From DSWT01 sp035420085 (GTDB lineage: Bacteria > Chloroflexota > Anaerolineae > B4-G1 > SLSP01): a stretch of 64,000 nt of DNA. The position numbers and the translations under genes are program-made. Under the pieces are notes generated by a model. The model worked only from the letters and a program-made list of their open reading frames with translations, had not been told where the DNA came from and searched no databases. Within the stretch, counting starts at the first letter, position 1; every line of letters begins with the position of its first letter. The stretch covers positions 73,707 to 137,706 of the forward strand of contig DAOLUH010000006.1 in NCBI GenBank assembly GCA_035420085.1, read 5' to 3'. Below are positions 50,853 to 58,872 of this stretch, in pieces.

Positions 50853-50890
50853 AACGGGCAAGCGCCGGCGTGCTGACTTGCCCGTTTTCG
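50853..50890 (+). terminator. Intrinsic terminator of the tat operon
   Basis: Perfect 10-bp stem AACGGGCAAG / CTTGCCCGTT with a 14-nt loop, then TTCGTTT, 19 nt after the tatC stop. Confidence 0.85.
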
Positions 50891-50901
50891 TTTCTGTCTG
50901 G

Positions 50902-50929
50902 TTGACATTCCCTCATTGTAGATTATGTT
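50902..50929 (+). promoter_or_regulatory. Promoter of the propeller/M15 gene
   Basis: TTGACA (50902-50907), 16-nt spacer, TATGTT (50924-50929), 21 nt before GTG 50951. Confidence 0.6.
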
Positions 50930-50950
50930 ATGTGAGGGAGACAAAATACT

Positions 50951-52789
50951 GTGGACAATAGAACAATACTCTCTCGGGTGTTACGCTGGTTTTTTAAGCC
51001 TCGTGCGATCAAGGTCCCGCCTGTGCTGTGGATCGTGCTGCTGACCGGTATCCTTGCCGGCTTTGCTATGCTCCTCACCCGGCCCACACCGCCACCGATA
51101 GAGCGCGAGGTAGAACGTACTGTCATCATCACGGCAACGCCGCCCCCCTCGACGTGGTATATCCCCACGCCGATCCCTGGCGCTCCGCCGATCACCCCCA
51201 CGCCGGTTGGCAGCGGCGGAACGCTGGCGTTCACGATGCGTCACAACGGCAACAGCGACATCTACCTGCTCTCGCAAAACACCGGCAATTTGCTCCGACT
51301 CACTTTCGATCCCGGTGAGGACCGCCATCCAGCGTGGTCGCCCGACGGCCAATACCTCGCCTTCGCCTCACATCGCGGCGGCAGTTGGGACCTTTATCTC
51401 ATCGAAATGATGGCCGGCACAGTCATCCGTCTGACACGTTCGGCAGATTACAAAGCCTCACCAACCTGGTCGCCAGACGGGAAGTGGCTGGCCTACGAGG
51501 CTTACGTCAATGACAACCTGGACATCTACATCCTCAACGTCGAAAACACCGAAAGCCAACGTCTCACCTCCGATACGGCCCCGGAGTATTCTCCGGCCTG
51601 GTCGCCCGACGGACGTCATATCGCCTTCACCGCGTACCGCAACGGCAACAAAGACTTGTATGTGATTTCATTGGACGATGGCGGCAGCGTCAACATGACC
51701 AACACCCCCGACGAGAACGAAGACTATGCCGCGTGGTCGCCCGACGGACGGTATCTGACCTATTCCGCGGGTGTACCGGGCAACGAAACGATCTGGAAGA
51801 TTCCCTTCGACAAAGAGGCCCTCGTCACCGGTATGGTTCGTCCAAGTCTGTTTGGCGTCGGCGGACAACCGACCTGGTCGCCGGACGGGCGCGCACTGGC
51901 CTTCATCTTCCGGCAACAGGCCAAGTCCTATCTGATTGCGGCGGATACCACCGGTTGGGGGCTGGCGCAAGAAGGGTATAGCACCGTAGACTGGATGGAT
52001 ACGCCGTCCTGGACAACGACGCCCCTTAATCAAGACCTCGAAGCGCGCCTTGCCAAGCGGATGGGTGAAGAAGAAGCGCCGCTTTACACTGAATTGCTGA
52101 TGGCGGCGAATCCAGAAAAGTACCAGTTGGTCGGCCTGCCGAACGTCAATCGCGGTAATAATGTCGAACAACTGAGCGACAAGGTCAACGACAGTTACAA
52201 CGCGCTCCGCAAAGCCGTCGAAGAACAAACCGGCTGGGACTATCTTGCCATCCTCGGCGACTCGTGGCGTCCGATGAATCACACGCCCCGTCCAGGGCAA
52301 GGGCGCATCTCCTGGCACGTCTGTGGCCGGGCGGTGGACATCAATCAGGGTTATCTCAGCAATAAGCAAATCGAACTGGTGCGCGAGGATATCGGCGGGG
52401 TCACCTACTGGCGAGTCTTCATCAAAGCAAAAGAACAGGATGGCAGCCTGGGCGAACCGCTAAAGGTTGCACCCTGGGATCTCTCCGCACGCTCCAAGGG
52501 CGGCCTCGCTACCGCGCAGGGCGGCGAACTGAAGTCGGTCATCCCCGCCGGCTACTACGTTGATTTCACGACCATCGCCGCCGATTACGGCTGGGAGCGG
52601 CGCAACGCCCTATCGAACTGGCGCGATTCGTACTACGACGTCGAATGGTGGCACTTCCAAAAAACCGAGGGCTTGAGCTGGTACGAGTGTATGGAGGAGC
52701 TGTACACAACCGAGGCAATCTCAGATTCCTACGGCATCCTCCCCTGGTGGACAAAGCGTCCGGAGTGGGAAATACAGTCAATGCCGTGA
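50951..52789 (+). CDS. TolB-type beta propeller fused to M15-like peptidase domain
   Basis: A 612-aa membrane-anchored extracytoplasmic protein. A signal anchor spans residues 24-43 (LWIVLLTGILAGFAMLL), then a Pro/Thr linker. Residues 90-350 hold about six PD40/TolB blades with repeated WSPDG (e.g. HPAWSPDGQYLAFAS; PTWSPDGKWLAYEA). Residues 375-612 look like an M15/VanY-type D-Ala-D-Ala carboxypeptidase: SWHVCGRAVDIN fits the S-x-H-x-x-G-x-A-x-D zinc motif, and VEWWHFQ fits the E-x-W-H motif. It would trim peptidoglycan, with the propeller as a binding platform (inference). GTG 50951 has GGGAG about 10 nt upstream. It is convergent with a GT4 gene whose neighbour is murE. Confidence 0.85.
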   Translation: MDNRTILSRVLRWFFKPRAIKVPPVLWIVLLTGILAGFAMLLTRPTPPPIEREVERTVIITATPPPSTWYIPTPIPGAPPITPTPVGSGGTLAFTMRHNGNSDIYLLSQNTGNLLRLTFDPGEDRHPAWSPDGQYLAFASHRGGSWDLYLIEMMAGTVIRLTRSADYKASPTWSPDGKWLAYEAYVNDNLDIYILNVENTESQRLTSDTAPEYSPAWSPDGRHIAFTAYRNGNKDLYVISLDDGGSVNMTNTPDENEDYAAWSPDGRYLTYSAGVPGNETIWKIPFDKEALVTGMVRPSLFGVGGQPTWSPDGRALAFIFRQQAKSYLIAADTTGWGLAQEGYSTVDWMDTPSWTTTPLNQDLEARLAKRMGEEEAPLYTELLMAANPEKYQLVGLPNVNRGNNVEQLSDKVNDSYNALRKAVEEQTGWDYLAILGDSWRPMNHTPRPGQGRISWHVCGRAVDINQGYLSNKQIELVREDIGGVTYWRVFIKAKEQDGSLGEPLKVAPWDLSARSKGGLATAQGGELKSVIPAGYYVDFTTIAADYGWERRNALSNWRDSYYDVEWWHFQKTEGLSWYECMEELYTTEAISDSYGILPWWTKRPEWEIQSMP

Positions 52790-52799
52790 TGCGCGATCG

Positions 52800-52839
52800 G
52801 CGAATGGGCGAATCAGCGAATCGGTGAATCAGCGAATGG
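52800..52839. repeat. Octamer tandem repeat at a gene end
   Basis: Five 8-bp units: GCGAATGG, GCGAATCA, GCGAATCG, GTGAATCA, GCGAATGG. The repeat encodes the last residues of the glycosyltransferase on the minus strand, whose stop codon is at 52813, and fills the gap to the convergent gene. Confidence 0.85.
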
Positions 52840-53934
52840 GGATTTCGTTGAGGAGAGGACGCGCGTTAGGGTTGCTAGTAGCTCCTGTTGGAAGCGAGGA
52901 ACAGAGAAACGTTCGGCGTTGGCGCGACAGGCCAGGGGGTCTACGCGGTCAGCGTCGAAAGATAAAACGGCCTGCGCCAGTGATTCCGGCGTCGCTTCGC
53001 GGAAAAATGTCCCCGTTTTACCCTCAATAATGGAATCCAACGCGCCGCCCGCGCCATAGGCGATCACTGGACGCCCGGAGGCCTGCGCTTCCAGCGGCGC
53101 AATCCCGAAATCCTCACGTCCCGGAAAGACGAATGCCTTGCACCGCGCCAGTAAATCCGGCAAATCCGCATCGGGGACGTAGCCCATAAATGTGATGTTT
53201 GGCTTCGCCAGCGCTGCCAATGCCTCACAGTCGCGGCCCTTGCCGACGATGCGCAGCGGCAGACCGAGCCGGTTGAAGGCTTCCACAGCCAAATCAATGC
53301 GCTTGTAGGGAACCAAGCGCGAGACGATCAAGTAGTAATCGTCATGCTGTGGGGCCGGACGAAAACGCTCCACGTCCACCGGTGGGTAGATGATCGTCGA
53401 ATCGCGCCGGTAATAGCGCCGGATGCGCTCCTGGATTTCGGTGGAGATGGCGATGAAGTGCGTCGTCGGACGTTGGGCAACACGGTAATCCCAGTGTTTC
53501 AGCACAGCGACCACCGGTTTGAGCAGGAGCTTGACCGCGCCTGGCAGACTCTCGCGGGCTGCATAGGCGTCGAACTCCCACACATAGCGCGTTGGGGCGA
53601 GACAGTAGCACACCTGCGGCGTGTCACCCGCACGGACGCCGTGACAGAAGCCGCTCTTGTTGCTGAGGATCACATCGTAACCCTGGCGCAGATCCAGCGT
53701 GGCGAAAGCCAGCGCGTACAGAGGAAAATACCACTGATGTCGCCGGTAGACGCCCGGCAGGCGATCCATCCAGGTTGCACGAATGTCCCAGGTCTGATAG
53801 GCGGCCGGCATTTTATCGCGCCAGTACATGCTCGTGTAGACCGGCGCGCCGGGAAACTGTGCGACCAGGTGTTCCAACACCCGCTCCGCGCCCCCGTACT
53901 GATTCAGCCAATCGTGGACTAACGCAATCTGCAT
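52813..53934 (-). CDS. GT4-family glycosyltransferase
   Basis: A 373-aa cytoplasmic GT-B glycosyltransferase. It opens with IALVHDWLNQYGGAERVLEHL, has the acceptor-domain segment CYCLAPTRYVWEFD, and the GT4 donor site: YLIVSRLVPYKRIDLAVEAF (about residue 210), GYVPDADLPDLLARCKAFVFP, and the E-x7-E motif EDFGIAPLEAQASGRPVIA (about 285). It resembles WbaZ-like mannosyl- or rhamnosyltransferases of surface polysaccharides; the sugar cannot be told. The last ~9 residues (DSPIR end) are encoded by an octamer repeat and probably not conserved. It starts 6 nt before the heptamer repeat at the murE end. Confidence 0.9.
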   Translation of the reverse strand: MQIALVHDWLNQYGGAERVLEHLVAQFPGAPVYTSMYWRDKMPAAYQTWDIRATWMDRLPGVYRRHQWYFPLYALAFATLDLRQGYDVILSNKSGFCHGVRAGDTPQVCYCLAPTRYVWEFDAYAARESLPGAVKLLLKPVVAVLKHWDYRVAQRPTTHFIAISTEIQERIRRYYRRDSTIIYPPVDVERFRPAPQHDDYYLIVSRLVPYKRIDLAVEAFNRLGLPLRIVGKGRDCEALAALAKPNITFMGYVPDADLPDLLARCKAFVFPGREDFGIAPLEAQASGRPVIAYGAGGALDSIIEGKTGTFFREATPESLAQAVLSFDADRVDPLACRANAERFSVPRFQQELLATLTRVLSSTKSPFADSPIR

Positions 53935-53935
53935 A

Positions 53936-53958
53936 CGTTTTACGTTTTACGTTTTACG
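53936..53958. repeat. Heptamer tandem repeat (CGTTTTA x3)
   Basis: Three exact 7-bp units plus CG. On the minus strand it is CGTAAAA, the same heptamer as at 29269-29335. It encodes the last residues of the murE-like protein (VKRKT, stop) and the 5-nt gap to the glycosyltransferase start. Confidence 0.85.
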
Positions 53959-55490
53959 CTGGTCGGCAATGTACCCAGCGTCTCGCCACGCAACGCCCGG
54001 CGCAGCGCCTCACGGTCATCCCACGGATATTCGACCGTCCCGAAGCACATACTCTGCTCGTGTCCTTTGCCGCACGTGAGGACGATGTCGCCTGGCTGCG
54101 CCAACTTGACGGCGTGCAATAGCGCCGCGCCGCGATCCGGCACGCGCCAGAAGTCCACCCCCTCCACACGCGGATAGCGCAACACGCCGGCCGCCATTTC
54201 CGCCAGGATGTCATCCAGCGGCTCCGTGCGTGGGTCCTCGGCGGTTAGCACGATCAGGTCAGCCAACTCGCCGGCGACCTCGCCCATCATGCGACGCTTC
54301 TCGCGGTCACGCAGACCGGCGGACCCAAAGGCGACAATCACACGCCCTTTTCCGGCAACCCATTGTCGCGCCGCCAGCAGCGCCACCCGCAGCGCATTGG
54401 GCGTGTGCGCGAAGTCCACAATCGCGGTGAAGGGTTGGCCTTCATCAATGCGCTCCATGCGCCCCGGCACGCCCGACATCGCCGCAACACCTTCAGCCAC
54501 AGCCTCCAGCGGCACGCCGAGCGCCAGCGCTGCCGAAGCCGCCGCCAGGATGTTGCTGACGTTAAACGCGCCCACCAGCGGCGAGGCAATATCCACCCTC
54601 CCCCACGGGCTGTACAGCATCGCGCGAATCCCTTGCGGCGAGTAGACGATGTCACGCGCGGTCACATCCACATCCGCGCTCTCCAGGCCATAGATCACCT
54701 GTTGCGCCACAGGAATGGCGTGAAGATAGGCAAAAGAACCGCTGTCATCGCGGTTGAGCACGGCGACCTTCGGCGCGCCAGTTTTACGCGCCGCCGTCGC
54801 CAGGCCGCGAAAGAGCGTGGCCTTCGCCTCGCGGTAGGCCTCCCACGTGCCATGCGCGGTCACGTGCTCGTGAGTGATGTTGGTGACGACCGCCACATCG
54901 AAATCGCACCCGGCGAGTCGCTGCTGCGCCAGTCCCTCCGAGGTGGTTTCCAAAACGGCGTGCGTCGCCCCCGCGACGACCATATCGGCCAGGTAGCGCT
55001 GCACATCGGCAGGATGCGGCGTGGTGGTATGGAGGCCCGTATCCAGGCTTAGCGCGCCGATCCGCGCGTTGACGGTGCTGATCATCCCTGTCTCGCGCCC
55101 GGCAGCGCGCAGGATGGCATAGAGCAGGTTCGTCGTCGTCGTTTTGCCGTCGGTGCCGGTGACGCCGATGAGCGTTAAGTGGCGCGACGGGAAGCTGTGC
55201 CAGGCCGCGTGCAGCCAGCCAAGCACCCGGCGCGCGTCGGCCACCCGCAGGTAGGGAAAACCGAACGGCAATCCCAGCGCTGCCGCAGGTTGTTCGGTGA
55301 CGACGGCAGCAGCGCCGGCTTCCAGCGCAACAGGGATGAAGCGGTGTCCGTCTATATGCACACCGGGCACGGCGACGAACAAAAAACCGGGCTGTACCTG
55401 CCGGGAATCATCCGTGATACCTGCAACCCGCGTGTCGCCAACCCTTTCAATCACATCCGGTACTGCCAGACTCAAATGACTAAGCAACAT
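53940..55490 (-). CDS. murE: UDP-N-acetylmuramyl-tripeptide synthetase (MurE)
   Basis: A 516-aa Mur ligase that adds the third residue of the peptidoglycan stem peptide. N-terminal UDP-binding domain: DDSRQVQPGFLFVAVPG; central ATP site GVTGTDGKTTTTNLLYAIL (about residue 112), the STVNARIG and HTTTPHPADV segments, ETTSEGLAQQRL, THEHVTAHGTWEAYREAKATLF with the carbamylated-lysine position; C-terminal DFAHTPNALRVAL, VAFGSAGLRDREKR. In the specificity loop EDPRTEP replaces the D-N-P-R motif of meso-DAP-adding enzymes; the arginine is kept, so DAP is likely but not certain. ATG 55490 has AGGG upstream. Only murE of the cluster is here, with a GT4 gene. Confidence 0.92.
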   Translation of the reverse strand: MLLSHLSLAVPDVIERVGDTRVAGITDDSRQVQPGFLFVAVPGVHIDGHRFIPVALEAGAAAVVTEQPAAALGLPFGFPYLRVADARRVLGWLHAAWHSFPSRHLTLIGVTGTDGKTTTTNLLYAILRAAGRETGMISTVNARIGALSLDTGLHTTTPHPADVQRYLADMVVAGATHAVLETTSEGLAQQRLAGCDFDVAVVTNITHEHVTAHGTWEAYREAKATLFRGLATAARKTGAPKVAVLNRDDSGSFAYLHAIPVAQQVIYGLESADVDVTARDIVYSPQGIRAMLYSPWGRVDIASPLVGAFNVSNILAAASAALALGVPLEAVAEGVAAMSGVPGRMERIDEGQPFTAIVDFAHTPNALRVALLAARQWVAGKGRVIVAFGSAGLRDREKRRMMGEVAGELADLIVLTAEDPRTEPLDDILAEMAAGVLRYPRVEGVDFWRVPDRGAALLHAVKLAQPGDIVLTCGKGHEQSMCFGTVEYPWDDREALRRALRGETLGTLPTSVKRKT

Positions 55491-55523
55491 CTTGCACCCT
55501 CACAACGATAAAATGCGGTCAAA

Positions 55524-55561
55524 TTAGCGTGCCCCGCGCTGAGATGTGCGGGGCACGCTAA
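55524..55561. terminator. Perfect 14-bp palindrome between the Hdr operon and murE
   Basis: TTAGCGTGCCCCGC (55524-55537) pairs exactly with 55548-55561 around a 10-nt loop. No T-run follows in either direction, so it is a structural or factor-dependent stop rather than a classical intrinsic terminator. It separates the Hdr cluster from murE on the same strand. Confidence 0.65.
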
Positions 55562-55579
55562 GGGTGAACGCGCAACGGG

Positions 55580-56548
55580 CTATTTGAGTTCCTTGGCGCG
55601 CGATTTTCCGCCCTTCAATGCAATGATCAAGTCTTTGCGGCGCACAGCACGCTTGCGATCAATTTCAACCTGTCCGGCCTTCTCGTCGGCAAGTTTCGCC
55701 AGCGCCTCCAGCCATGCTGCGCTTTCCACCTCGGTATGGCGCACGCGCCAGCGTTCGACGAGCACCGGCAGTTTGTCGGCATTCGTCAGCCGTTTGTGCT
55801 TGCGCGTATACGTCACGCCCTGGGAGTCGAAATGAACGTCGTATTCTTCCCACTCAGCCTTGATCGGGCAAATCTGCATACACGCGCCACATTTGATGCA
55901 GTAGTAATCGGCGTGGACCAATTCGCCGTTTTCGTCAATGTGCAGCGCGCGCGTCGGGCAGACGTCGGCGCAGGCAAAGCAGCCTTCGACACACAGCTCG
56001 CGGCGCAACAATACCGTGCCCTGCCACGGTTGCATCACCTCAAAAGCGCCATTGCTGGCAACCTCACACTGGCGGCAGCGGATGCAGTGTTCCTGATCCA
56101 CTTTCAGCGTGTTGCGTTCAGCGTCGTAACTGATGACATCCGCAGAGCAGTTCTCAATGACGAAATCCTTCAAGCTGAAGTCAAAGGCGTCTTTGTTGAA
56201 TTTAGTGGATTTCATCAGCTTGGGGAACGCTTCGTGTTCGATGACAGGGTTGTAAGGTTCGCCGTTCAGCGTCAGCGTAATCGCGCGCATCGGGCACATT
56301 TCGACGCACATTCCACAGAAGATGCACTTGTCGGGGTCCACGTCCACTAACAGCTTTGTCACCATGCGTCCGTTCTCAACCACACCAGCGATGTGGCTGA
56401 TGGCTTCTTTGGGACACACCCGCGGCCCAATCTGGCAGCCCACACAGCGCTCCAAATCCCAGGTCAGGACATCATGGTGCGTGACCATCTTGCGCTCTAA
56501 GGTGAGCGATGTTTCCGTGCGATGTTTTAGAGTTGTACCACGTTTCAC
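55580..56548 (-). CDS. Polyferredoxin (FwdF-like), Hdr-associated
   Basis: A 322-aa electron-transfer protein with five cysteine clusters: CVGCQIGPRVCP, CIFCGMCVEMCP, CIRCRQCEVAS, CVEGCFACADVCP and CIKCGACMQICP. In the first cluster the third cysteine is Gly, and the third cluster lacks its last Cys-Pro, so three standard [4Fe-4S] sites are clear and two are altered. The layout resembles FwdF/MvhB polyferredoxins, which wire electrons between complexes. The C-terminal 90 residues are charged and without cysteines. GTG 56548 has AGGAG 6 nt before it. It is the last gene of the AOR-Hdr operon, 176 nt after hdrB, with a dispersed repeat in the gap. Confidence 0.88.
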   Translation of the reverse strand: MKRGTTLKHRTETSLTLERKMVTHHDVLTWDLERCVGCQIGPRVCPKEAISHIAGVVENGRMVTKLLVDVDPDKCIFCGMCVEMCPMRAITLTLNGEPYNPVIEHEAFPKLMKSTKFNKDAFDFSLKDFVIENCSADVISYDAERNTLKVDQEHCIRCRQCEVASNGAFEVMQPWQGTVLLRRELCVEGCFACADVCPTRALHIDENGELVHADYYCIKCGACMQICPIKAEWEEYDVHFDSQGVTYTRKHKRLTNADKLPVLVERWRVRHTEVESAAWLEALAKLADEKAGQVEIDRKRAVRRKDLIIALKGGKSRAKELK

Positions 56549-56561
56549 ACTTATCTCCTCT

Positions 56562-56638
56562 GCAAATAGCCACAGAGGACACAGAGTTCACAGAGAAAAA
56601 ATTAAAAATCTCTGCGTTCTCCGCGTGCTCTGCGGTGA
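56562..56638. repeat. Dispersed palindromic-type repeat, copy 2
   Basis: Begins GCAAATAGCCACAGAGG and continues through ACACAGAGTTCACAGAG, an A-rich stretch, then CTCTGCGTTCTCCGCG and TGCTCTGCGG. It shares long identical blocks with 48921-48989. The two halves are roughly complementary. It sits between hdrB and the polyferredoxin gene. Confidence 0.8.
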
Positions 56639-56724
56639 AATTTTCATTATCGGGGCTGTACCCAGGTTCGGTTACACTCCTTCGGAACAGTCCGGTAGTC
56701 GGCAGTCAGAGAGTCGCTAGGGCT

Positions 56725-57600
56725 TTACACGCTCAAGCGCGCGACAATACCGGCGGTCGGAATGATATGCCGCTTCAGGCCCAACTGCATGGGGTCGAGA
56801 CCCAGCGCCAGACCTATCAATTGCGTGAAGAACAGAACCGGCAGGTCGAGGTCACGTTGGACGATTTTCTCGGCCTTCGATTGGTACAGGTCAAGCGCCA
56901 TGTGGCACATCGGACAGGCCAACGTCACCGCTTCCGCGCCGCGCGCTTTGGCCGAAGTGAGCACATTTCCCGCCATACGCGCTGTGGTTCCCCCGTGCGA
57001 AAGCGCGAGCGCGCCGCCGCAACATTTGGCTTTGTCGTCGTAATCCACCGGCTCAGCGCCCAACGCCCGTACCAGCCGATCCAATCCGGTTGGACGCTCC
57101 GCGCTGTCAAACTGATCCGCCGGCCGGGTAAGCATACAGCCATAGTAACTGGCGATTTTGAGGCCAGTAAGCGGGCGTACGACACGCTTCTTCAAGGTAT
57201 CCAGACCGTAATCGCGCAGGATAAGATACAACGGGTGCAGCACCTCGACTTTACCCGAACAACTGAAGGTTTCCTCCATTTCATTGTTCACGCGGGTGCA
57301 GATTGTCTTGTCGGCCTCGGCGAGTTTTGCCGCGCGGCGCAGGTTCTTGTAGCAGGCGCTGCACGGCGCGACGACGGTGTCATAGCCCTGCATTTCAGCC
57401 AACGCCAGGTTGCGCAACGAGAGCAAAAAGCGCGAATCGTCTTTGTAGATGGCGGAATGAGTTGCGCCGCAGCATGTCCACTCATCGAGTTCGTGCAGTT
57501 CAATGTCCAATTTGGCAAAAACGGCGCGCACGGACATATCATACTCTTTGGCGGTAGAATCCAGGCTACATCCTGGATAGTAGGCGTAGGCTTTACCCAT
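56725..57600 (-). CDS. hdrB: Heterodisulfide-reductase subunit B-like protein
   Basis: A 291-aa HdrB-family protein carrying two CCG domains that bind the two noncubane [4Fe-4S] clusters reducing the disulfide or an analogous substrate. The N-terminal half has YYPGCSL, WTCCGATHSAIY and PCSACYKNL; the C-terminal half YYGCML, KCCGGALALSHGG and CPMCHMALD. All cysteines of both motifs are present. Start ATG 57600 has AAGGAG 9 nt upstream, overlaps the hdrC end by 8 nt, and matches the family's usual N-terminus. Without coenzymes M and B in a bacterium, its acceptor here is unknown; bacterial Hdr-like proteins act on quinones, thiols or none. Confidence 0.93.
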   Translation of the reverse strand: MGKAYAYYPGCSLDSTAKEYDMSVRAVFAKLDIELHELDEWTCCGATHSAIYKDDSRFLLSLRNLALAEMQGYDTVVAPCSACYKNLRRAAKLAEADKTICTRVNNEMEETFSCSGKVEVLHPLYLILRDYGLDTLKKRVVRPLTGLKIASYYGCMLTRPADQFDSAERPTGLDRLVRALGAEPVDYDDKAKCCGGALALSHGGTTARMAGNVLTSAKARGAEAVTLACPMCHMALDLYQSKAEKIVQRDLDLPVLFFTQLIGLALGLDPMQLGLKRHIIPTAGIVARLSV

Positions 57601-58252
57601 GGAGCGTCTCCTTTTTGCCGCCAGAGAAGAGTCTGCCGATGGCGGCGAAGAATCCCAACACCGCAATCATGATTGAAACAACGCGGTTGCGGAGTTTGCT
57701 GCGATAATAGGTGCCAACTGGCGGAACAACGCCGGCATCCCGCAATTCCTGAGATGCAGCGATATTCTTCGGCGTGAAGGTCACTTTTCGTTTCAGCAAC
57801 ATCTTCAGACCCGGACCGATCATCTCTAGCATCCCCCTGACATCCCAGGTGCGCAGGTAATAACGCATCAACAATTCCGGCTCGAACATCCGTCCATGCT
57901 GCGCCAGCGTCACGGTGAACGCCTGGCCGAACTGCGCTTCCGCGTCTTCCACGTAGCCTTTTTGGATGGCGAGACGGCGCAGTTCGGAGAACAGCACCGT
58001 AATCTCAATCCCGCGCGGGCAACGGTTCATGCAGGAATAGCATGAAACGCAGCGCCATATATCCGGGCTGGAAAGCACGTCTTTTTCCATGCCGTTTTGG
58101 ATCATATACATAATGCGGCGCGGGCCGTGGACCATATCCGGCAGGGCCGGGCACGAGGCGGAACACGTGCCGCACTGGTAACATTCCAGCACGTCCTTGC
58201 CGCCCCGCAGCGACATGACTTCAGTGAGGAAAGGATGCATTTCAGAGGTCAT
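57593..58252 (-). CDS. hdrC: HdrC-like iron-sulfur protein with C-terminal TM helix
   Basis: A 219-aa HdrC-family protein linking HdrA and HdrB. It binds two [4Fe-4S] clusters via CYQCGTCSASCP (about residue 24) and CVSCYSCMNRCPRG (about 68). The rest is helical. Unlike the soluble HdrC of methanogens, residues about 190-208 form one hydrophobic helix (VVSIMIAVLGFFAAIGRLF) flanked by basic residues, suggesting a membrane anchor. ATG 58252 has GGAG within the stop region of the PIN gene and lies 3 nt from it, so translation is coupled to the toxin gene. The end overlaps hdrB. Confidence 0.92.
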   Translation of the reverse strand: MTSEMHPFLTEVMSLRGGKDVLECYQCGTCSASCPALPDMVHGPRRIMYMIQNGMEKDVLSSPDIWRCVSCYSCMNRCPRGIEITVLFSELRRLAIQKGYVEDAEAQFGQAFTVTLAQHGRMFEPELLMRYYLRTWDVRGMLEMIGPGLKMLLKRKVTFTPKNIAASQELRDAGVVPPVGTYYRSKLRNRVVSIMIAVLGFFAAIGRLFSGGKKETLHG

Positions 58253-58255
58253 AGA

Positions 58256-58627
58256 TTACTCCGTTTCCAACAATTTGGACAATTTCTCATCAAATGTGAT
58301 AACTTGACGATGCTCCACGTGATGGTATGCCCATAAAAGTGCATCCACAATATCCAGGTTCTTTGCACAGTAAACCGCCAGAGCCTGTCGTAGCACTTCC
58401 GTCTTTTCAACGGTGATCAGACGCTCATCCAACAAAATACATAGTTTTGCTTGGATCTGGTCTCGAGGAACGCTATACACTTTCTGAAGGACATACACAA
58501 CTTCACATACCACCTCTGGTGGCAAAAAGGCCTCATGCTGCTCAAGAATTTCCACCGCACGTGCAGAAAGCTTTGGGTGATCATCCAAGATATACCGCAG
58601 CACGATGTTGGCGTCAACGAGCAGCAT
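58256..58627 (-). CDS. PIN-domain toxin (VapC-like)
   Basis: A 123-aa PIN-domain ribonuclease. It starts LLVDANIVLRYILDDHP with the first catalytic Asp, has Glu in PPEVVCEVVYVLQ, and the C-terminal acids in DIVDALLWAYHH and VITFDEKLSKL, so the acidic quartet looks complete. PIN toxins cleave RNA and are held by a cognate antitoxin. ATG 58627 is chosen; the open frame from 58645 adds six residues. It overlaps the upstream antitoxin gene by 14 nt and lies only 3 nt before hdrC. Its position inside the Hdr operon is odd. Confidence 0.88.
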   Translation of the reverse strand: MLLVDANIVLRYILDDHPKLSARAVEILEQHEAFLPPEVVCEVVYVLQKVYSVPRDQIQAKLCILLDERLITVEKTEVLRQALAVYCAKNLDIVDALLWAYHHVEHRQVITFDEKLSKLLETE

Positions 58628-58853
58628 AATTCTCTTCCACAGCATCTAGCCATGCGCTAGATTCAGTTGAGATCAGCTCGGGTCGCGCATAAGATTGTAG
58701 GCAACCACGCAAACTCTTCTTTTCAAAACGCATCTTATCAGGCGACGGCGTGGAAAGGACGATAATCTCAACTTGCCGCCCCCAAAATGCCTGAGGCAAA
58801 CGCAAGATAATTTCTTCTTGCTCCACAGTTCGAATTTCTCGAATAGCTTCCAT
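58614..58853 (-). CDS. Putative antitoxin for the PIN toxin
   Basis: A 79-aa small protein whose order and overlap with the PIN gene mark it as the antitoxin. The N-terminal 30 residues (AIREIRTVEQEEIILRLPQ, then QVEIIVL) look like an AbrB/SpoVT-type or short beta-strand DNA-binding start, and the C-terminal half is charged, suited to wrap the toxin (EKKSLRGCL). ATG 58853 has AGGAG 7 nt upstream, 19 nt after the hdrA stop. The family cannot be named with certainty. Confidence 0.7.
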   Translation of the reverse strand: MEAIREIRTVEQEEIILRLPQAFWGRQVEIIVLSTPSPDKMRFEKKSLRGCLQSYARPELISTESSAWLDAVEENYAAR

Positions 58854-58872
58854 AGCGTTCTCCTACAACTGC

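Noticed and set aside
56509..57672. 387-aa open frame on the plus strand
   Set aside because: Antisense to hdrB and the dispersed repeat; shadow.
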